Shown here piece after piece: positions 14,947 through 26,245 of a stretch of 64,000 nt of DNA. Location: contig CAOLHI010000564.1 in the NCBI GenBank assembly GCA_948474755.1, positions 806,001 through 870,000 on the forward strand. Reading direction: 5' to 3'. The notes under the pieces are model-generated. The model was given only the letters and a program-made list of their open reading frames with translations. It ran no database searches and had not been told where the DNA came from. Numbering within the stretch: position 1 is the first letter of the stretch; each line of letters starts with the position of its first letter. This stretch comes from Ctenosaura bakeri (Eukaryota > Chordata > Lepidosauria > Squamata > Iguanidae). The position numbers were made by a program, and so were the translations under genes.

Positions 14947-15617
14947 GAATTACGCACGAGCGAAAGCTCTCCCTTCTTCTTAAAAAAAGAACAAGAAGAA
15001 GAACAACAACACCACGCGAAGCACAATGAAGAAGAGCGCGGAGCGCGGTAACAAAAATCGCCAAGGAGTTCTCTCTCTCTCTCTTCTTTCAATCTCTGAC
15101 AATTTTTTTTCTTTTTTTAAAAAAATCCCTCTTCTTTTCTTTCTCTGAAGCCGGTGGTAGAATCAAAGCAAATCAGAGAAAAATCAGACACGGACGCTGA
15201 AGGGGGAAAAGAAGAAGGAACAATCCAAAGGGGAAATAAGAACAACAAAAATATTTATATATCTATAGATATAGATATAGATCGCCGCCCCTCCCCGGGT
15301 GGACTGGTTGGCTGTGGATGCTCTTCGCTGTCGGACGAGATTGTTTTCTTTGAGAGGGTCCGCTGGGTGACGGGCTAGCCCTCCTTGTTTCCCTTTTTTT
15401 AAAAACAAAAAGGAAAAGAAAACCGAACTGTTGTTTCTTCCGCCGGCAGGGATCGCGGCAGAAGCCGGAGGAGGAGGAGGAGGAGGAAGCGGCGGTCCCC
15501 TTCTGGGCTGAAGTCACCCCCTTTTGGCTTGCCGAAGAAAGAAGGCAGTTTAAGAAACAATGGGATCAACTGGAGAGGCGGCGGCGGCGGCGGCTTCGGC
15601 GGCGGCGCCCTTGGCTA
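14947..15617 (-). promoter_or_regulatory. EBF1: EBF1 5' UTR / proximal promoter candidate, free of sense-strand ATG
   Basis: These 671 bases immediately upstream of the EBF1 start codon hold no ATG on the minus strand (no CAT on the plus strand). The first upstream ATG is at 15618-15620. The stretch contains several pyrimidine-rich tracts on the sense strand, a TATAGA-like simple repeat at 15251-15282 and a GGA repeat at 15467-15488. Absence of ATG over this length fits a long 5' UTR selected against upstream starts, but the transcription start cannot be placed from sequence alone. Confidence 0.55.
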
Positions 15618-15787
15618 CATCAAGTGTCATTTTCCAGTGACAAGAAGAGCGCGGCAAGTTTGCGGTCCCCTGGCTCCCGCGCGCGCTCGGCGGCTCCTCG
15701 GCCGCCCCTCTTTCCTGCTCTTCTTCTCCTCCTCCTTCTTCTTTCTCGTTTCCCCCAGTCCAGCCAAGAAGGGTGCTGCTCGGTTTC

Positions 15788-15843
15788 TTCCTTCTTCCTT
15801 CCCTTCCTTCCTTCCTTCCTTCCTTCCTTCCTTCCTTCTTCCC
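15788..15843. repeat. (TTCC)n microsatellite upstream of EBF1
   Basis: Tandem TTCC (GGAA on the EBF1 sense strand), slightly interrupted at the ends, about 850-900 bases upstream of the start codon. GGAA is the core of ETS-family binding sites, but a role here is conjecture. Confidence 0.9.
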
Positions 15844-16065
15844 TCTCGGGCTCCCGCGCCTTCCCCTCTTTTTGCTTTCCTTCCCCAGCGGAGGAAGCCG
15901 GCGGGCGGCAGGCTGGGCTGGGCTGCCGGGGCGGGCGAGCGAGAGAGCCGGGGAGAGGAAGACACGCGGCGCGCGTACGCCGGGAAAGGTAGGCAGCACC
16001 AAGAGCAGCCCTCCGCGGCGGATGGATGGAGATCCTCTTGGCTCCGCTCCCTCCTCCCCCCCCAA

Positions 16066-16091
16066 CGCCGCCGCCGCCGCCGCCGCCGCCG
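16066..16091. repeat. (GCC)n triplet repeat upstream of EBF1
   Basis: About eight uninterrupted GCC/CCG triplets within the CpG island. A second shorter GCC run follows at 16134-16155, ending in a CGCGCGCG stretch. Confidence 0.9.
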
Positions 16092-18160
16092 ACACCGCGA
16101 CGATTTCCCTCCCTCCCTCCCTGGCTGCTCCCCCCGCCGCCGCCGCCGCGCGCGCGTTCAAACCGGAGTGATTTGCAGCCTTTCCCAGTGGGATCCACTT
16201 TGACTAACCCCGCAGCTAGAACACGAGCGCACCAGCCCCGATGGGCAGGGGGGAGGTGGGGCGGGGGCGGTGCCCTCCGGGCCCGGGACCGCCCCCTCCC
16301 CGATTTGCGTGGCGTCACCACTTCCTCGGCCACTCGCCTCTCGCCAATCGCCGACGAGGAACTCCGGCGGCCGGGCTGGCGGACACGCCCCCCTCATTAG
16401 CATCTCCCCGCCTCCCTTTCGCCAGGGAAGCCCGGAGAAAGTTGCGAGTCAGTGCACAAGAGCCGCGGGCGCGCCAGGCGCGGGAAGGAGAGGGAGACCG
16501 GGCTGGTGGAGGCGGGGGGGGGCGAGGAAAGAAACCCCAGGGAAGGTGCGGGCCCTCGCGCCCGCGTGGGTAGGGCGCCCCAAAGACGGCGCCGGGGTCG
16601 GCGGCACCCTCGCCGTCTGGGAGCCGGACGGCGGCTTTTATTCTTTTCGGCTTCCACCGGGAAACAGCCCTGGAAAAGTTTTGCGCGCTGTTGCTGCGCG
16701 TCAAACCCCCTCCTCCTTCCCCTCCCTCTGCTAATTCGCCAGCCCCGGCTGCAAAAGACTTGCGTCACATTGCGATAAATAACCAGCATTCGGCAGGGGT
16801 ATAAAAGTTCCTATCTGATTAAATAAAACAAAGCAGAGCGCACGATAAATATCCCCCGCCCCCCGCAAGTCGGAGTCGTGCAAAATGGACACCTTCGATC
16901 CAAGGTCATTACCTGTTTTAGCCCCGCTGCCTCGACGCCAAAGCCGGCGAGTCTGGCAGCCGGTGGGCCAAAAGTTTCGGGCTAAACGCGGCGGGTGAGC
17001 TTCGGTTCTGTTCCATGCCTGGTCACCCTGCGCCCAAAAACAGAGAGAAAAGAGAGTTGCCCTCAACCGCTCGATCTCCTCAACGACCATTTTTTTCCGA
17101 ATTGTGGTTTTAACAAAATACCAACAAAATACTGTTTCATTAAGTGACGACGATTTAAAGACGATTTAGTACCCACAGGTATCATCAATCAAGACGGCCT
17201 TTCCCTTTTTAAATTGTTTTTTAACTGTTTAAAAAAAATTAAGAAGAGGAATTCGAATTTTTACATTTAATTTCTACAGTGGACGAGTGTCCAGTTTCTC
17301 TGGAACTTCCAAAAGTTCGGCGTAATTTATTTTTAAATTTACAGTCCAAAGAGGTCATAAAGCAGAGGCATAACGGGGCATCCGCCCACATTCAAAGAGC
17401 AGGAGAGAAAAGTCGTAGGAAGAGATGGTGTTTACTTATTTTTTAAAAATTCACAGTCATTACGAGGCGGGTGTTTGAATAGATTTGGGGTTTTCAAAAT
17501 TTAAACACAGACCCTCTTTCCTCGTTTCCCTCTCCCTCCACATGGCCTGAAAAAAGTAGAGCGACTTTCTATCCTCAGAAGGAGCCTCGCGAGTCAGACT
17601 TTTAAGTGATCGTTTCTCCCATCCACCCATCCCTCGATCAATAGTCGGAGGTTGTCATTAGTTTTAAAAAAAACCCTCATGGTCTCAGTTTCTCCCCTCT
17701 TTCAATGCGAGGAGGGTTGGAGATGTGGAAGGTCAGCCGCGTGGGTGTGGGGAGGGAAAGCGAGGGGGGGAAGAGGCGAAGGAGGGCTCCTCTCGGGCAA
17801 GAATGATCGCCCTCCAAGAGATCGATTTCCTTGTTCCTCGGGCACGGGCTTCGCCCTTCATTACTGTCATCCGTGGGGTTGGAAACCCAGATTTCGATTA
17901 GGGCTCTGCAGTCCAAATCGAAGGAGCAAGCGGTGGTTTTAAAACACAGCCGTCTTTCCCTTTCCCTGCCGCAATTAATTTCTGTCATTGAGAAAGAGGG
18001 ACGAACCAAATTAAAGCAACCCCATAGAAGAATGAAACAGGGGTGCTAAACGCTGGCATCTGACAGGCTTCTCTTCTGCTGCCACCCATGGCTTTTTCCT
18101 CCAAAACCCCGGCGCCTCACATTTCTTTTTCCACGTTCCCCTATGGCACATCCACCACCC

Positions 18161-18207
18161 TTCCTCCTTCCTTCCTTCCTTCCTTCCTTCCTTCCGTCCG
18201 TCCGTCC
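18161..18207. repeat. (TTCC)n then (GTCC)n microsatellite
   Basis: TTCC units turn into GTCC units near 18194, a compound tetranucleotide repeat. Confidence 0.9.
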
Positions 18208-18322
18208 CTCTCTTTTTCTCTCCACAGACGCTTTCTAAAAAGCAGGGCAACTCTCATGTACAGAAACACGCACAAAGAAGGAATTTCTGTCGGGCGCATT
18301 CAAGAACCCCGGCCATAGACGA

Positions 18323-18348
18323 ACACACACACACACACACACACACAG
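18323..18348. repeat. (CA)n microsatellite
   Basis: About 12 uninterrupted CA units. Confidence 0.95.
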
Positions 18349-19988
18349 AGCTCCCCTTGCCCTCTTTCCCTCTGATGTGGGCTCGGTGGTAGCCAAGCGC
18401 CCCGCTCTCCCGGCCCTTCCTTGTGATTTCAGGGAATGGTTTGTACGTCCTTCCGCCCCAGCAGACGCTTGGCTTCCTAAGGGGGTTCTCGGAACTTTAC
18501 CCACCACCACCACCAAAAAAAAATCCCCCCCCCACACACACACACTCTGGATCTGTATAAAAGTCCCAAAGAGAAACGTTTAAGTGGCGCCGGCAAAGCG
18601 GGCAGCCGCCTTCTCTGTTAGCCTGGTCTTCCTTCCTGTCACAGTGCGGAGCAAAAAAAGTCGGTGTAAGCCCCACTCTTTGACTCGACGGAGAGAAATC
18701 GGACTAGTAAATCTCCGTTCGCCCCGTGGCCATCGCCACTGACACGTCCAGCCTTGGGCACGCAATGAAGTAAATCTTTTTATGGAGCGATCGCCTTGCA
18801 CTGACCTTTCCACCCTCCTCTTTTTTCTTGCCCCGAAACAAAAACAAAACTGAAGACTGGTGGACTAAGGGGAATCTTAAGATTCGCCAACAGTCCACCA
18901 AAAAGAAAGAACAGTGGCTGTTAGCTGCGGAGGAAGGCTTGACTACGGAATCGCGGGCTGTTTGCTCCCCTTTCCTTCCTTCCTACCCGTGCCTACTACG
19001 TATACCTCTGTCCGGGTGTCTCGCCTTCCCCCGTTCATGTTCTGTAAGGGACGGTGGGATACTGACAAAGGGTCTTTTCCAAAATTCATTTATATCAATA
19101 TCAAGATAGCAGGAGACAAGCACACCTGTTTGACTTTCCAGAAAGGCAACCGCTGCTATAGGACAGAATTCCACAGATTTCAGTGGGCTGCCTCAAACAT
19201 CAGTAGATTTGTATATGCACCTGGGGTTACAAGAACGTCGACTGAAGGGCAATGTCATGGAAGGTCAACATTGCATCTAAAATCCTAAAAGATAGAAAGG
19301 GTCCTCCAAGTATGAAGCACAGTTACATTCTCTCATTTTGCCTGATCACGGAGTCTCTGGAAGTCAGGAAAGCTAGTAACCAGAAGTGCATTGCTCTACC
19401 TGCACCAGGAGAGCTGCAACAAGTATGCCCATAACTAAGGCATATACTTTAAGGAGCACGATAGGAATTGCAAATTGATTATGCCTAAATATCAGTATTG
19501 TCGTCCACATTCACCTGGAGGTGTGGAGAATTTGCACAAACTGACAGATTCAACAGGATTTTGCACATTGCCCAGTCAATAGATTCAGTGCTTCACCAAT
19601 GCCACAATAGGTTGATAGATCACAGATGGTTTGTGTGAAAATATACAAAGCCTTTGTCTAAATTTTGTGCAGTTCTGAAACAGTATCTATAGTCCTTAGC
19701 TGGAGAACCCACAGGATTACTAGTCAATATGGACATTACAAGTGGACACTGCTCACTTGTCTGTGCTCTCTAGTATTAGTGGAATGAGCAGTACAATGTC
19801 AAAGAAAGTTGTTCAACATAAAGTTGTAGGCAATGTGCAGGAAGCAGCAGCATGGATGGAAAATTTCTCACATTGCCTTCCCAACATGCACTGAATCCAT
19901 GCCCCTGCTTTTTCCACATTCTCTGTGTCTTCCTGAGAATGGAGACAATCACCTAACCATTTCACATGATATTAAAATCTACCTAGGA

Positions 19989-20106
19989 CAGTGGCTGTCA
20001 AACTTTGGTCTTTCAGATGTTTTGCACATCAGTTCCCAAATGTTCAAGCTATCAGGACAAATAGCAAAGTCCAAAACATCTGGAGGGCAAAGACTAGGAA
20101 CCACTG
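19989..20106. mobile_element. Palindromic MITE, family M (CAGTGG...CCACTG)
   Basis: The ends are inverted: CAGTGGCTGTCAAACTTTGG at the left and the reverse complement CAGTGGTTCCTAGTCTTTGC at the right. Internally, CAGATGTTTTGCACATCAG pairs with AGTCCAAAACATCTGGAGG. The same core recurs in opposite arms at several other places in the window (23535, 23918, 36388, 45645, 50466, 54455). No coding capacity. Confidence 0.75.
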
Positions 20107-21689
20107 ATTTAAGAGACTCACTGCATGATTATATAAATCCCTGTAGGGAAGGAATGACACTCTGCACATGCTTGAAGGCACTTCCTTCTAGGGTTGAAAT
20201 TAGGCTGCTTCCAAACATTCTTTTCAAATTTCTCTGTTAGGAAGGAGGTGTCAACTATTCTCCAGGTAGATGTCCAAATATTACTGGAATATTATTTCCA
20301 GTGTTTCATGTCTGTGTTTGTCACACCTTTGACCTTTCATATTGGGCAACTGATACTCAACAACATATGCATTTCAATATGCCACAGCATTCAGTGTTTG
20401 CCAATACAAAACGATATCATCACTGTGCTTTTCAGATGAGAAAACAGTACCTTCTACAGCAACATCTGCCAGGGAAATATGCGTGTTTTGCCACACTGCA
20501 GAGGTTTCTGAAGAATGTTCTGCCCAATCCACATGAGACAGTGCTGGGTCTCCATTGTACACTCTCTGTCCGAGAACACACTCAGCATTCCCCTGCGGAT
20601 ACAAATTGACTCTTTCAGCTGTTTTCCTTATTGAGAAAACTGCCCTCCCCATACACTTAAAAAGAAGCCAGGAAGAGCAATTCAATATGACAATCACAAG
20701 AGACTTTGTTTTGGTGTGTAGTGATAAAAAAGCAAAAACTTATTATTAGATTGACTGCTAACACATTTGATTATTAACATATCATGGTATTATAGAATTT
20801 TACATCACTTCTTTGGGACGATATTTCATAGAATACTACATTTGTCTATATCTGAAAATATTTTTTCAATAACAGGGCATAATAATTAGTATTTGACAGT
20901 TGGTACTACAGTACCTGTATGTGGAGTATTCTAAAATCAGAAGAATCAGATGGTGGCAACAGGCTTAAAGCATTCACATTCTAAATTGAATTTTTTGTAC
21001 TTGAAGATAGTACTTTGAATCTGCTTTGAAATTTTTGAAATTTGTCATTCAAAATCACATTTCTCATTTGGATCAACATTTCTCATTCAAAAATGATAAA
21101 GTTGGAAAATTTGGTGATTTTTTTTTAAAGACAGAAGATTTGTCTGCTCCTTAATATCTCATCTTGATTATTTTTATCTACCTTATTGTTAGTTCCAGCA
21201 CCTTGCTCTAGTACTAAACAAGAAGGCTCATTTGATCCAATCAACATTGGATCAAATACATTCCCATACATTTAGCTAAGTACACATTGCCCTTCCTCTT
21301 CTTGGAGCTGCCTCACCCCAGGTGAGTTCCCTCCCCACACATTAATTGTATCATTTCCAGGCTCAATGTTTCAGTCTTGAGATATACTTTACAATTAAAA
21401 GCAATTTGCACTTGTAACAATGGTTCTTTCCCAGGGCTCTGCACATGCCAAGAGAAGGAGCTACAATCAGATAAATGCTGTATTTGGATCAATGCATTAG
21501 CTTGTTGGCAGCTTTTGCTCTCTAGGTCTGTTCAAGTGGCCAAGGGAATAGTTGCTTGCCTTAATTGTGTTAGGCAAGACCACAATGGTCTTTCAAGATA
21601 GCTAGTTCTTTGCTGACTGTGCTCTGAACCTCAGAATTAATGTTTTCCAACAGCATCACCATCTCCCCCTTGTTTTTGCTAGAAAACAT

Positions 21690-21806
21690 TCCTGTGAGGT
21701 ACTGTGACAAGTTCAAGGACACTGAGTGAGTTTCATGGCTCAGTGGGGACTTGAATCTGATGGATCTCTCAAGTTCTAGTCTACCACTATATTAGATCAC
21801 ACTGGC
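21690..21806 (-). repeat. tRNA-derived SINE fragment (MIR/Sauria-like)
   Basis: CAAGTTCAAGGACACTGAGT, GACTTGAATCTGATGG and CTACCACTATATTAG read in reverse as a degenerate tRNA-like head with its B box. Old and diverged, so the family assignment is uncertain. Confidence 0.5.
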
Positions 21807-22512
21807 TTTGTTTCTGTATTTTTGTTTTCTTTGCTCTCTCTCTCTCTTTTCCTCTTTCTAATGACTAGTAGTCCTACTTACAATATTTTTCAGTACACAT
21901 AATACAGAGAACACAATCTTGACAATGTTAATCACCTTCAAGTCCCATTTTGAGCTGACCCAACTGGCAGGTTTCAAAAGAGAGCATGGATTTTGCAGCA
22001 ATGAAAGACAGGGAATACTTTAGGGGGCAACCCCCCAACATCCTAACATTTTTGGAATAGACAAATCAAATGGCATAAATGCACTATTAAATACTATTTC
22101 TATTGCTGGAATCAAAGATAATCTAGACTGCAGTTTAGATTATTGGCATATGCTTTTATGAATTGATGTGAAGAGGAAGAATGTATTTCTCTTCAAGCCT
22201 ACTCAGAAGTAAGGCTGATTGAATTCAATGGGAGTGGCTGCTAAGGAAATATTTAGAGCAACATTAACCTTAGTTAATTAGTTAATTAATTAATCAGAGA
22301 ACATGTAACCTTAGTTGTTATTAGTCATAATAGACTTTTCCTCTTCTATGGTTGAATTAATATCACTCAAAAATACCTGTTGCATCGCCCCATTCAAAGC
22401 AGAAATGGTATTCATAATTGGTAGATCATTCTGCTCCTGATAGCAAACTTTGGTTGAACAAACAGAAGAGCAGGAAGGAACCCACCAAAGTGACAAATCA
22501 AACTGCTTAATC

Positions 22513-22869
22513 CAGTCATCCTTCCACATTCGCTAGGGTTAGGGGCACAGGAATCCCATGAAAAAAACATGAATAACACTTGGCCCTCCCAAACCATATT
22601 TAACGCACAAAAAAGTATGACCATATTCAGGCCACCATGGATTCCTTCACAAGGGAGAAGTGGGTGACTGGTGAGGCTTACTGCCACCTCCGCTGCTGCC
22701 CCACACCATTTTTAGTAGGGACTTACAAACTGTGCTCTCAGTTTCTCAGTCTCACAAGGCTTGCAGACCCTATTAAAAATGGCATAAGGAGGCAGCAGAG
22801 GTGAAAGCAAATAATCCGTAAATAATCAAATCCGCAAAAGTGAAATTCACAGATATGGAGGGCTGACTG
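22513..22869. mobile_element. Tigger/pogo-like MITE, copy A
   Basis: The left end CAGTCATCCTTCCACATTCG and the right end (reverse complement CAGTCAGCCCTCCATATCTG) are inverted repeats. The right flank is TA; the left flank is mutated. The interior is closely similar over its whole length to the element at 51976-52334 (shared CTTACTGCCACCTCC, ATTAAAAATGGCATA, GGAGGCAGCAGAGGTG). Non-autonomous. Confidence 0.8.
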
Positions 22870-23534
22870 TACAGATCATCAGTTGCACAAGTATATCAGA
22901 AAAGTACCTTGCAAAGCAAATGTATCTCAATTAGACAATTGAGAATGAAAAACCACCTATTGCAAGAAAATATATACATTCGTTTGACTGATTTGTATCA
23001 CACCTTTTTTCCTAGAACTGAGATCCAAGGTAGCTTATAACACAATTAAAATCCTGGTATAAAACATGTATCAATGAAACATGGTTAAGTTAAAACTATT
23101 AGAACAAAATAAACTAGTTACAATGTTAACACCCAAGTTAAAATACTTAAGTTAAAATCCATTGTAGTTTAGACATACACATATGGATGCATTGCAGCAT
23201 CTCAAGCTATCTTGTGGGTTGAATCATTTTCTGGATTGTGCACTGTGTTACCCAGCCTATCAAATCTGAAGAGTACATGCATGTGACTGATTGTTACACA
23301 GTGGTTGTGCAAGCTGGGAATGGACTGGGACCCTGCTTGAGAGTGCTTAAAGTAGGGTGGGTGATCTGTTCTTTATGCTGGGGACCAGATTGACTCAGGG
23401 AACACCTTCCTTCACATGAAACATGATGGCAATGGCAATAAAGCCAGAAGTGGGAGAGTGCCAAAAAAGATGAGAAGCCACTTTTACTTTTCTGTTGTGT
23501 ATCTTATACTGTCTGTGGCAATATTAGCCATCTG

Positions 23535-23655
23535 CCTATGGCAGATGTTGGCCCACAATTGCCATCATACCTGGACATGGGCTGTGCTGGCTTATGCTTA
23601 TGGAAGTTGGAGTCCAGCAACATCTGGAAGGATGCAGATTTCCCACCCTGGTATG
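23535..23655. mobile_element. Palindromic MITE, family M
   Basis: Contains GGCAGATGTTGGCCCACAAT at the left and GGAGTCCAGCAACATCTGGA at the right as imperfect inverted arms, with CTGTGCTGGC in the middle as in other M copies. Confidence 0.65.
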
Positions 23656-23917
23656 TGGTGATCAATAATGCCTTTCATTGGGAGGATCTGCAAAGTCATC
23701 CATTCACATTACTGCATCTGAGTAGTAATATGCAAAAACAGCAGCTTGCCTACTTACATGGCTGTTGAAAGGACATAATATGGTTGTGTTTTTCCCAGTC
23801 TAGAAGGAGGAAGAGAGAGTGCATGGTGTGCCTATGAGAATATTTGTATACCATACCAGGAGGAGAATTAGCTGTCATTTTAAAGCAGACAACATCTAGA
23901 AAAGATTTGGATGGGGA

Positions 23918-24012
23918 ATGTGTGGTATTCCAGATGTTGCTGGACTCCAGCTCCCATCATCACTCATCATTAGCCATGTTGGCTAAGGATACTGGGAGGT
24001 GCAGTCCAGGCA
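23918..24012. mobile_element. Palindromic MITE, family M
   Basis: CCAGATGTTGCTGGACTCCA and CTCCCATCATCA at the left, GCCATGTTGGCTAAGGATAC in the middle and GGGAGGTGCAGTCCAGG at the right. It sits directly in front of the CR1 copy. Confidence 0.65.
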
Positions 24013-24059
24013 CTTTTCATTTAGACTATGCATACATATTAATATAAGGGCGGCAATTC

Positions 24060-26245
24060 TGAGCATCTGCTCACATCTAGAATGAAGAAATTTTTACACA
24101 GAAATAAGCTGATTCACAAATCATTCAAGGAGGAGAAGTAGCATTATGTTTCAAGGATGCTTACACCTGTGAAGTGATCCATGACTTAAATCCTGGAAGC
24201 CAAGTTGAAAGCTTTTGGGTAAAAATTATGGGGGAGAAAAACAGCAGTGATATTATTGTGGGGATCTACGATATACCCTCAAACCAAACTGATGACTTGG
24301 ATGATGCCTTCCTGGAACAGATGACCAAACATTCAGAAAGGAGAAATGTAGTAGTAATGGGAGATTTCAACTGTCTTGATATTTGTTGGAAGTCAAATTC
24401 TTTCAAGAATATCAGGTCCAACACATTCCTCATTAGCTTTGCAGACAATTTCATTGTCCAGAAGGTAGAAGAGGCAACCAGGGGATCAGCTATTTTCAAC
24501 CTGGTGCTAACCAACGGTACTGACGTGGTTAATGGAGTGGAAGCAGTGGGATCTTTAGGTGAAAGTGATCATGTTCTCTGGGAGTTAGTTATAGAGCAGA
24601 AAGGGAAACCCCAACATAGTCAGACACACATTCTAGAATTTAACAAAGCTGATTTCAGTAAACTTAGGGAAATACTAGGAGTGATCCCATGGTCAAGAAT
24701 ATTAAAAGAGAAGGGAGTTCATAATGGATGGGAGTTTCTTAAAAGTGTAAGCACAATTTCTACCAATTCCAATGAGGAATAAAAATGGGAGGTGTCTAAA
24801 GAATCCAGGATGGATGTCTAAAGAACTTTAAATGGAGCTAAGATTTAAAAGGGACATGTATGAGAAATGGAAAAGAGGGGAAATCACTAGAGAGGAATTC
24901 AGATGACTCGGCAGAACAGTAGGGAAAAAGTCAGAAAAGCTAAAGTGCACAATGAGCTTAAGCTTGCTAGAGAGGTTAAAAACAAAAGTGGTTTGGTTTT
25001 TTGCTTTTTAGTTAGGTCTATAGCAATAGGAAGAACAGGGAAATGGTAGGGGCACTATGCAGGAAGGTGGCAAAATGCTAATAGGAGACAGAGAAAAGGC
25101 AGAACTACTCAGCACCTTCTTTACCTGTCTTCTTCCCAAAGGAAAAGAGTACTCAACCTGGGATAATAGAGCAGATGGTGAAGCAGGGGAAATGCAGCAC
25201 AAAAGAGGTAATGAAGTAGTATAGGAATACCTGGCTACTCTAAATGAATTCAGGTCTTCAGGGCCAGATGAACTATGTCCAAGGGTGATAAAAGAACTGA
25301 TAGAAATAATCTCAGAACCACTCACAATATTCTTTGAGAATTCCTAGAGAAAAAGGGAAGCCCCAGCAGACTGGGGGGGGAATGTTGCCCCATCTTCAAA
25401 AAGGGGGGGAAAGACCCCAAAAATGACCACCCAGTCATCCTGACACAAAGACCAAGAAAGATTCTAAGGCAGATAATTAAACAATCTGTAAGCACTTAGA
25501 AGTGATCCTATGATCTCTAACAGTCAACATGGCTTTCTCAAAAACAAGTCACGCCAGACTAATCTGATCTCTTTTTTGACAGACATACAGACTTAGTAGA
25601 TGAAGGGAATTTTGTGGATGTAGTATATCTTGATTTCAGTAAAGCCTTTGACAAGGTCTCCTATGATATTCTCGCAAACAAACTAGTAAAATGTGAGTTA
25701 GACAATGCTACTGAGTATAAGTCAGCAGTGTGATGTGGCAGCTGAAGAAGCCAATGCAATTTTGGGTTGCATCAATAGCAGTATAGTGTCTAGGTCAAAG
25801 GAATTGCTAGTGCCACTCTACTCTGCTTTAGTCAGACTCCACCTGGAATACTATGTCCACTTCTGAGCACCACAGTTCAGGAAGGCTATTGACAAGCTGG
25901 AATGTGTCCAGAGAAGGGTGATCAATAGTAGAAGGGCTACAATCATGTCTTATGAGGAGCAGCTGAGGGAGCTAGATGTGTTTAGCCTGATGAAAAGAAA
26001 GTTAAGAGGTAACATGATAGCTATGTTCAAATATTTGAAGGTATGTCAAATATTTAAGCATACAAATATTAAGGTTCAACAGTGAAATATGCTGCCTTAA
26101 AGTGTGGTGGCAACTTCTTCTTCAAAGGTTTTTAAACATAGTCTGGATGGCCATCTGCTGGAAGTGCTTTGATTGAGTGTTCCTGCATGGCAGGGAGTTG
26201 GACTGGATGGTCCTTGTGGTCTCTTCTAATTCTATAATTCTGTGA
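24060..26245 (+). mobile_element. CR1 LINE, degenerate ORF2 copy with internal deletion
   Basis: An open stretch at 24174-24782 encodes part of the CR1 apurinic endonuclease: GDFNCLDICWKSN, LTNGTDVV and SLGESDHV correspond to the conserved DFN and SDH motifs. From 25610 the reverse transcriptase core VVYLDFSKAFDKVSYDIL is readable. From about 25735 the C-terminal part (EANAILGCINSSIVSRSKEL, ALVRLHLEYYVHF) and the standard 3' UTR (GGACTGGATGGTCCTTGTGG, CTTCTAATTCTATAATTCTG) follow. Stops and frameshifts separate these parts, and the later RT blocks are missing between about 25695 and 25735, so the copy is dead. Confidence 0.9.
24174..24782 (+). pseudogene. CR1 ORF2 endonuclease-domain remnant
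   Basis: A 202-codon open frame, the longest uninterrupted CR1 reading in the window. It covers most of the exonuclease/endonuclease/phosphatase fold: VGIYDIPSNQ, VVVMGDFN and GESDHVLWELV are recognisable. The N-terminal catalytic residues lie upstream in another frame or are lost. It is a transposon remnant without function of its own. Confidence 0.85.

Larger units (their letters stand above)
16801..19300. other. Upstream flank of EBF1, moderately CpG-rich, no gene recognised
   Basis: No protein-like frame or RNA gene is visible. TATAAAAG occurs on the plus strand at 16800-16807 at the edge of the CpG island, with GATAAATA-type words nearby (16774, 16844). Microsatellites TTCC (18161-18207) and CA (18323-18348) lie inside. 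The region could hold distal promoter or divergent transcription elements, but the sequence alone does not show this. Confidence 0.5.
19301..23530. other. Intergenic stretch with scattered repeats
   Basis: AT-rich sequence without a recognisable gene. It holds the MITE at 19989, a MIR/SINE-like fragment at 21690 and the Tigger-like MITE at 22513. A short stretch near 22200-22255 (CTACTCAGAAGTAAGGCTGA, then TTCAATGGGAGT) resembles the fragment in EBF1 intron 1. Nothing else is recognised. Confidence 0.6.

Noticed and set aside
15529..16333. Several frames over 200 codons on both strands upstream of EBF1
   Set aside because: They consist of Pro/Arg/Gly/Ser-rich translations of CpG-island microsatellites, with no conserved motif or splice logic.
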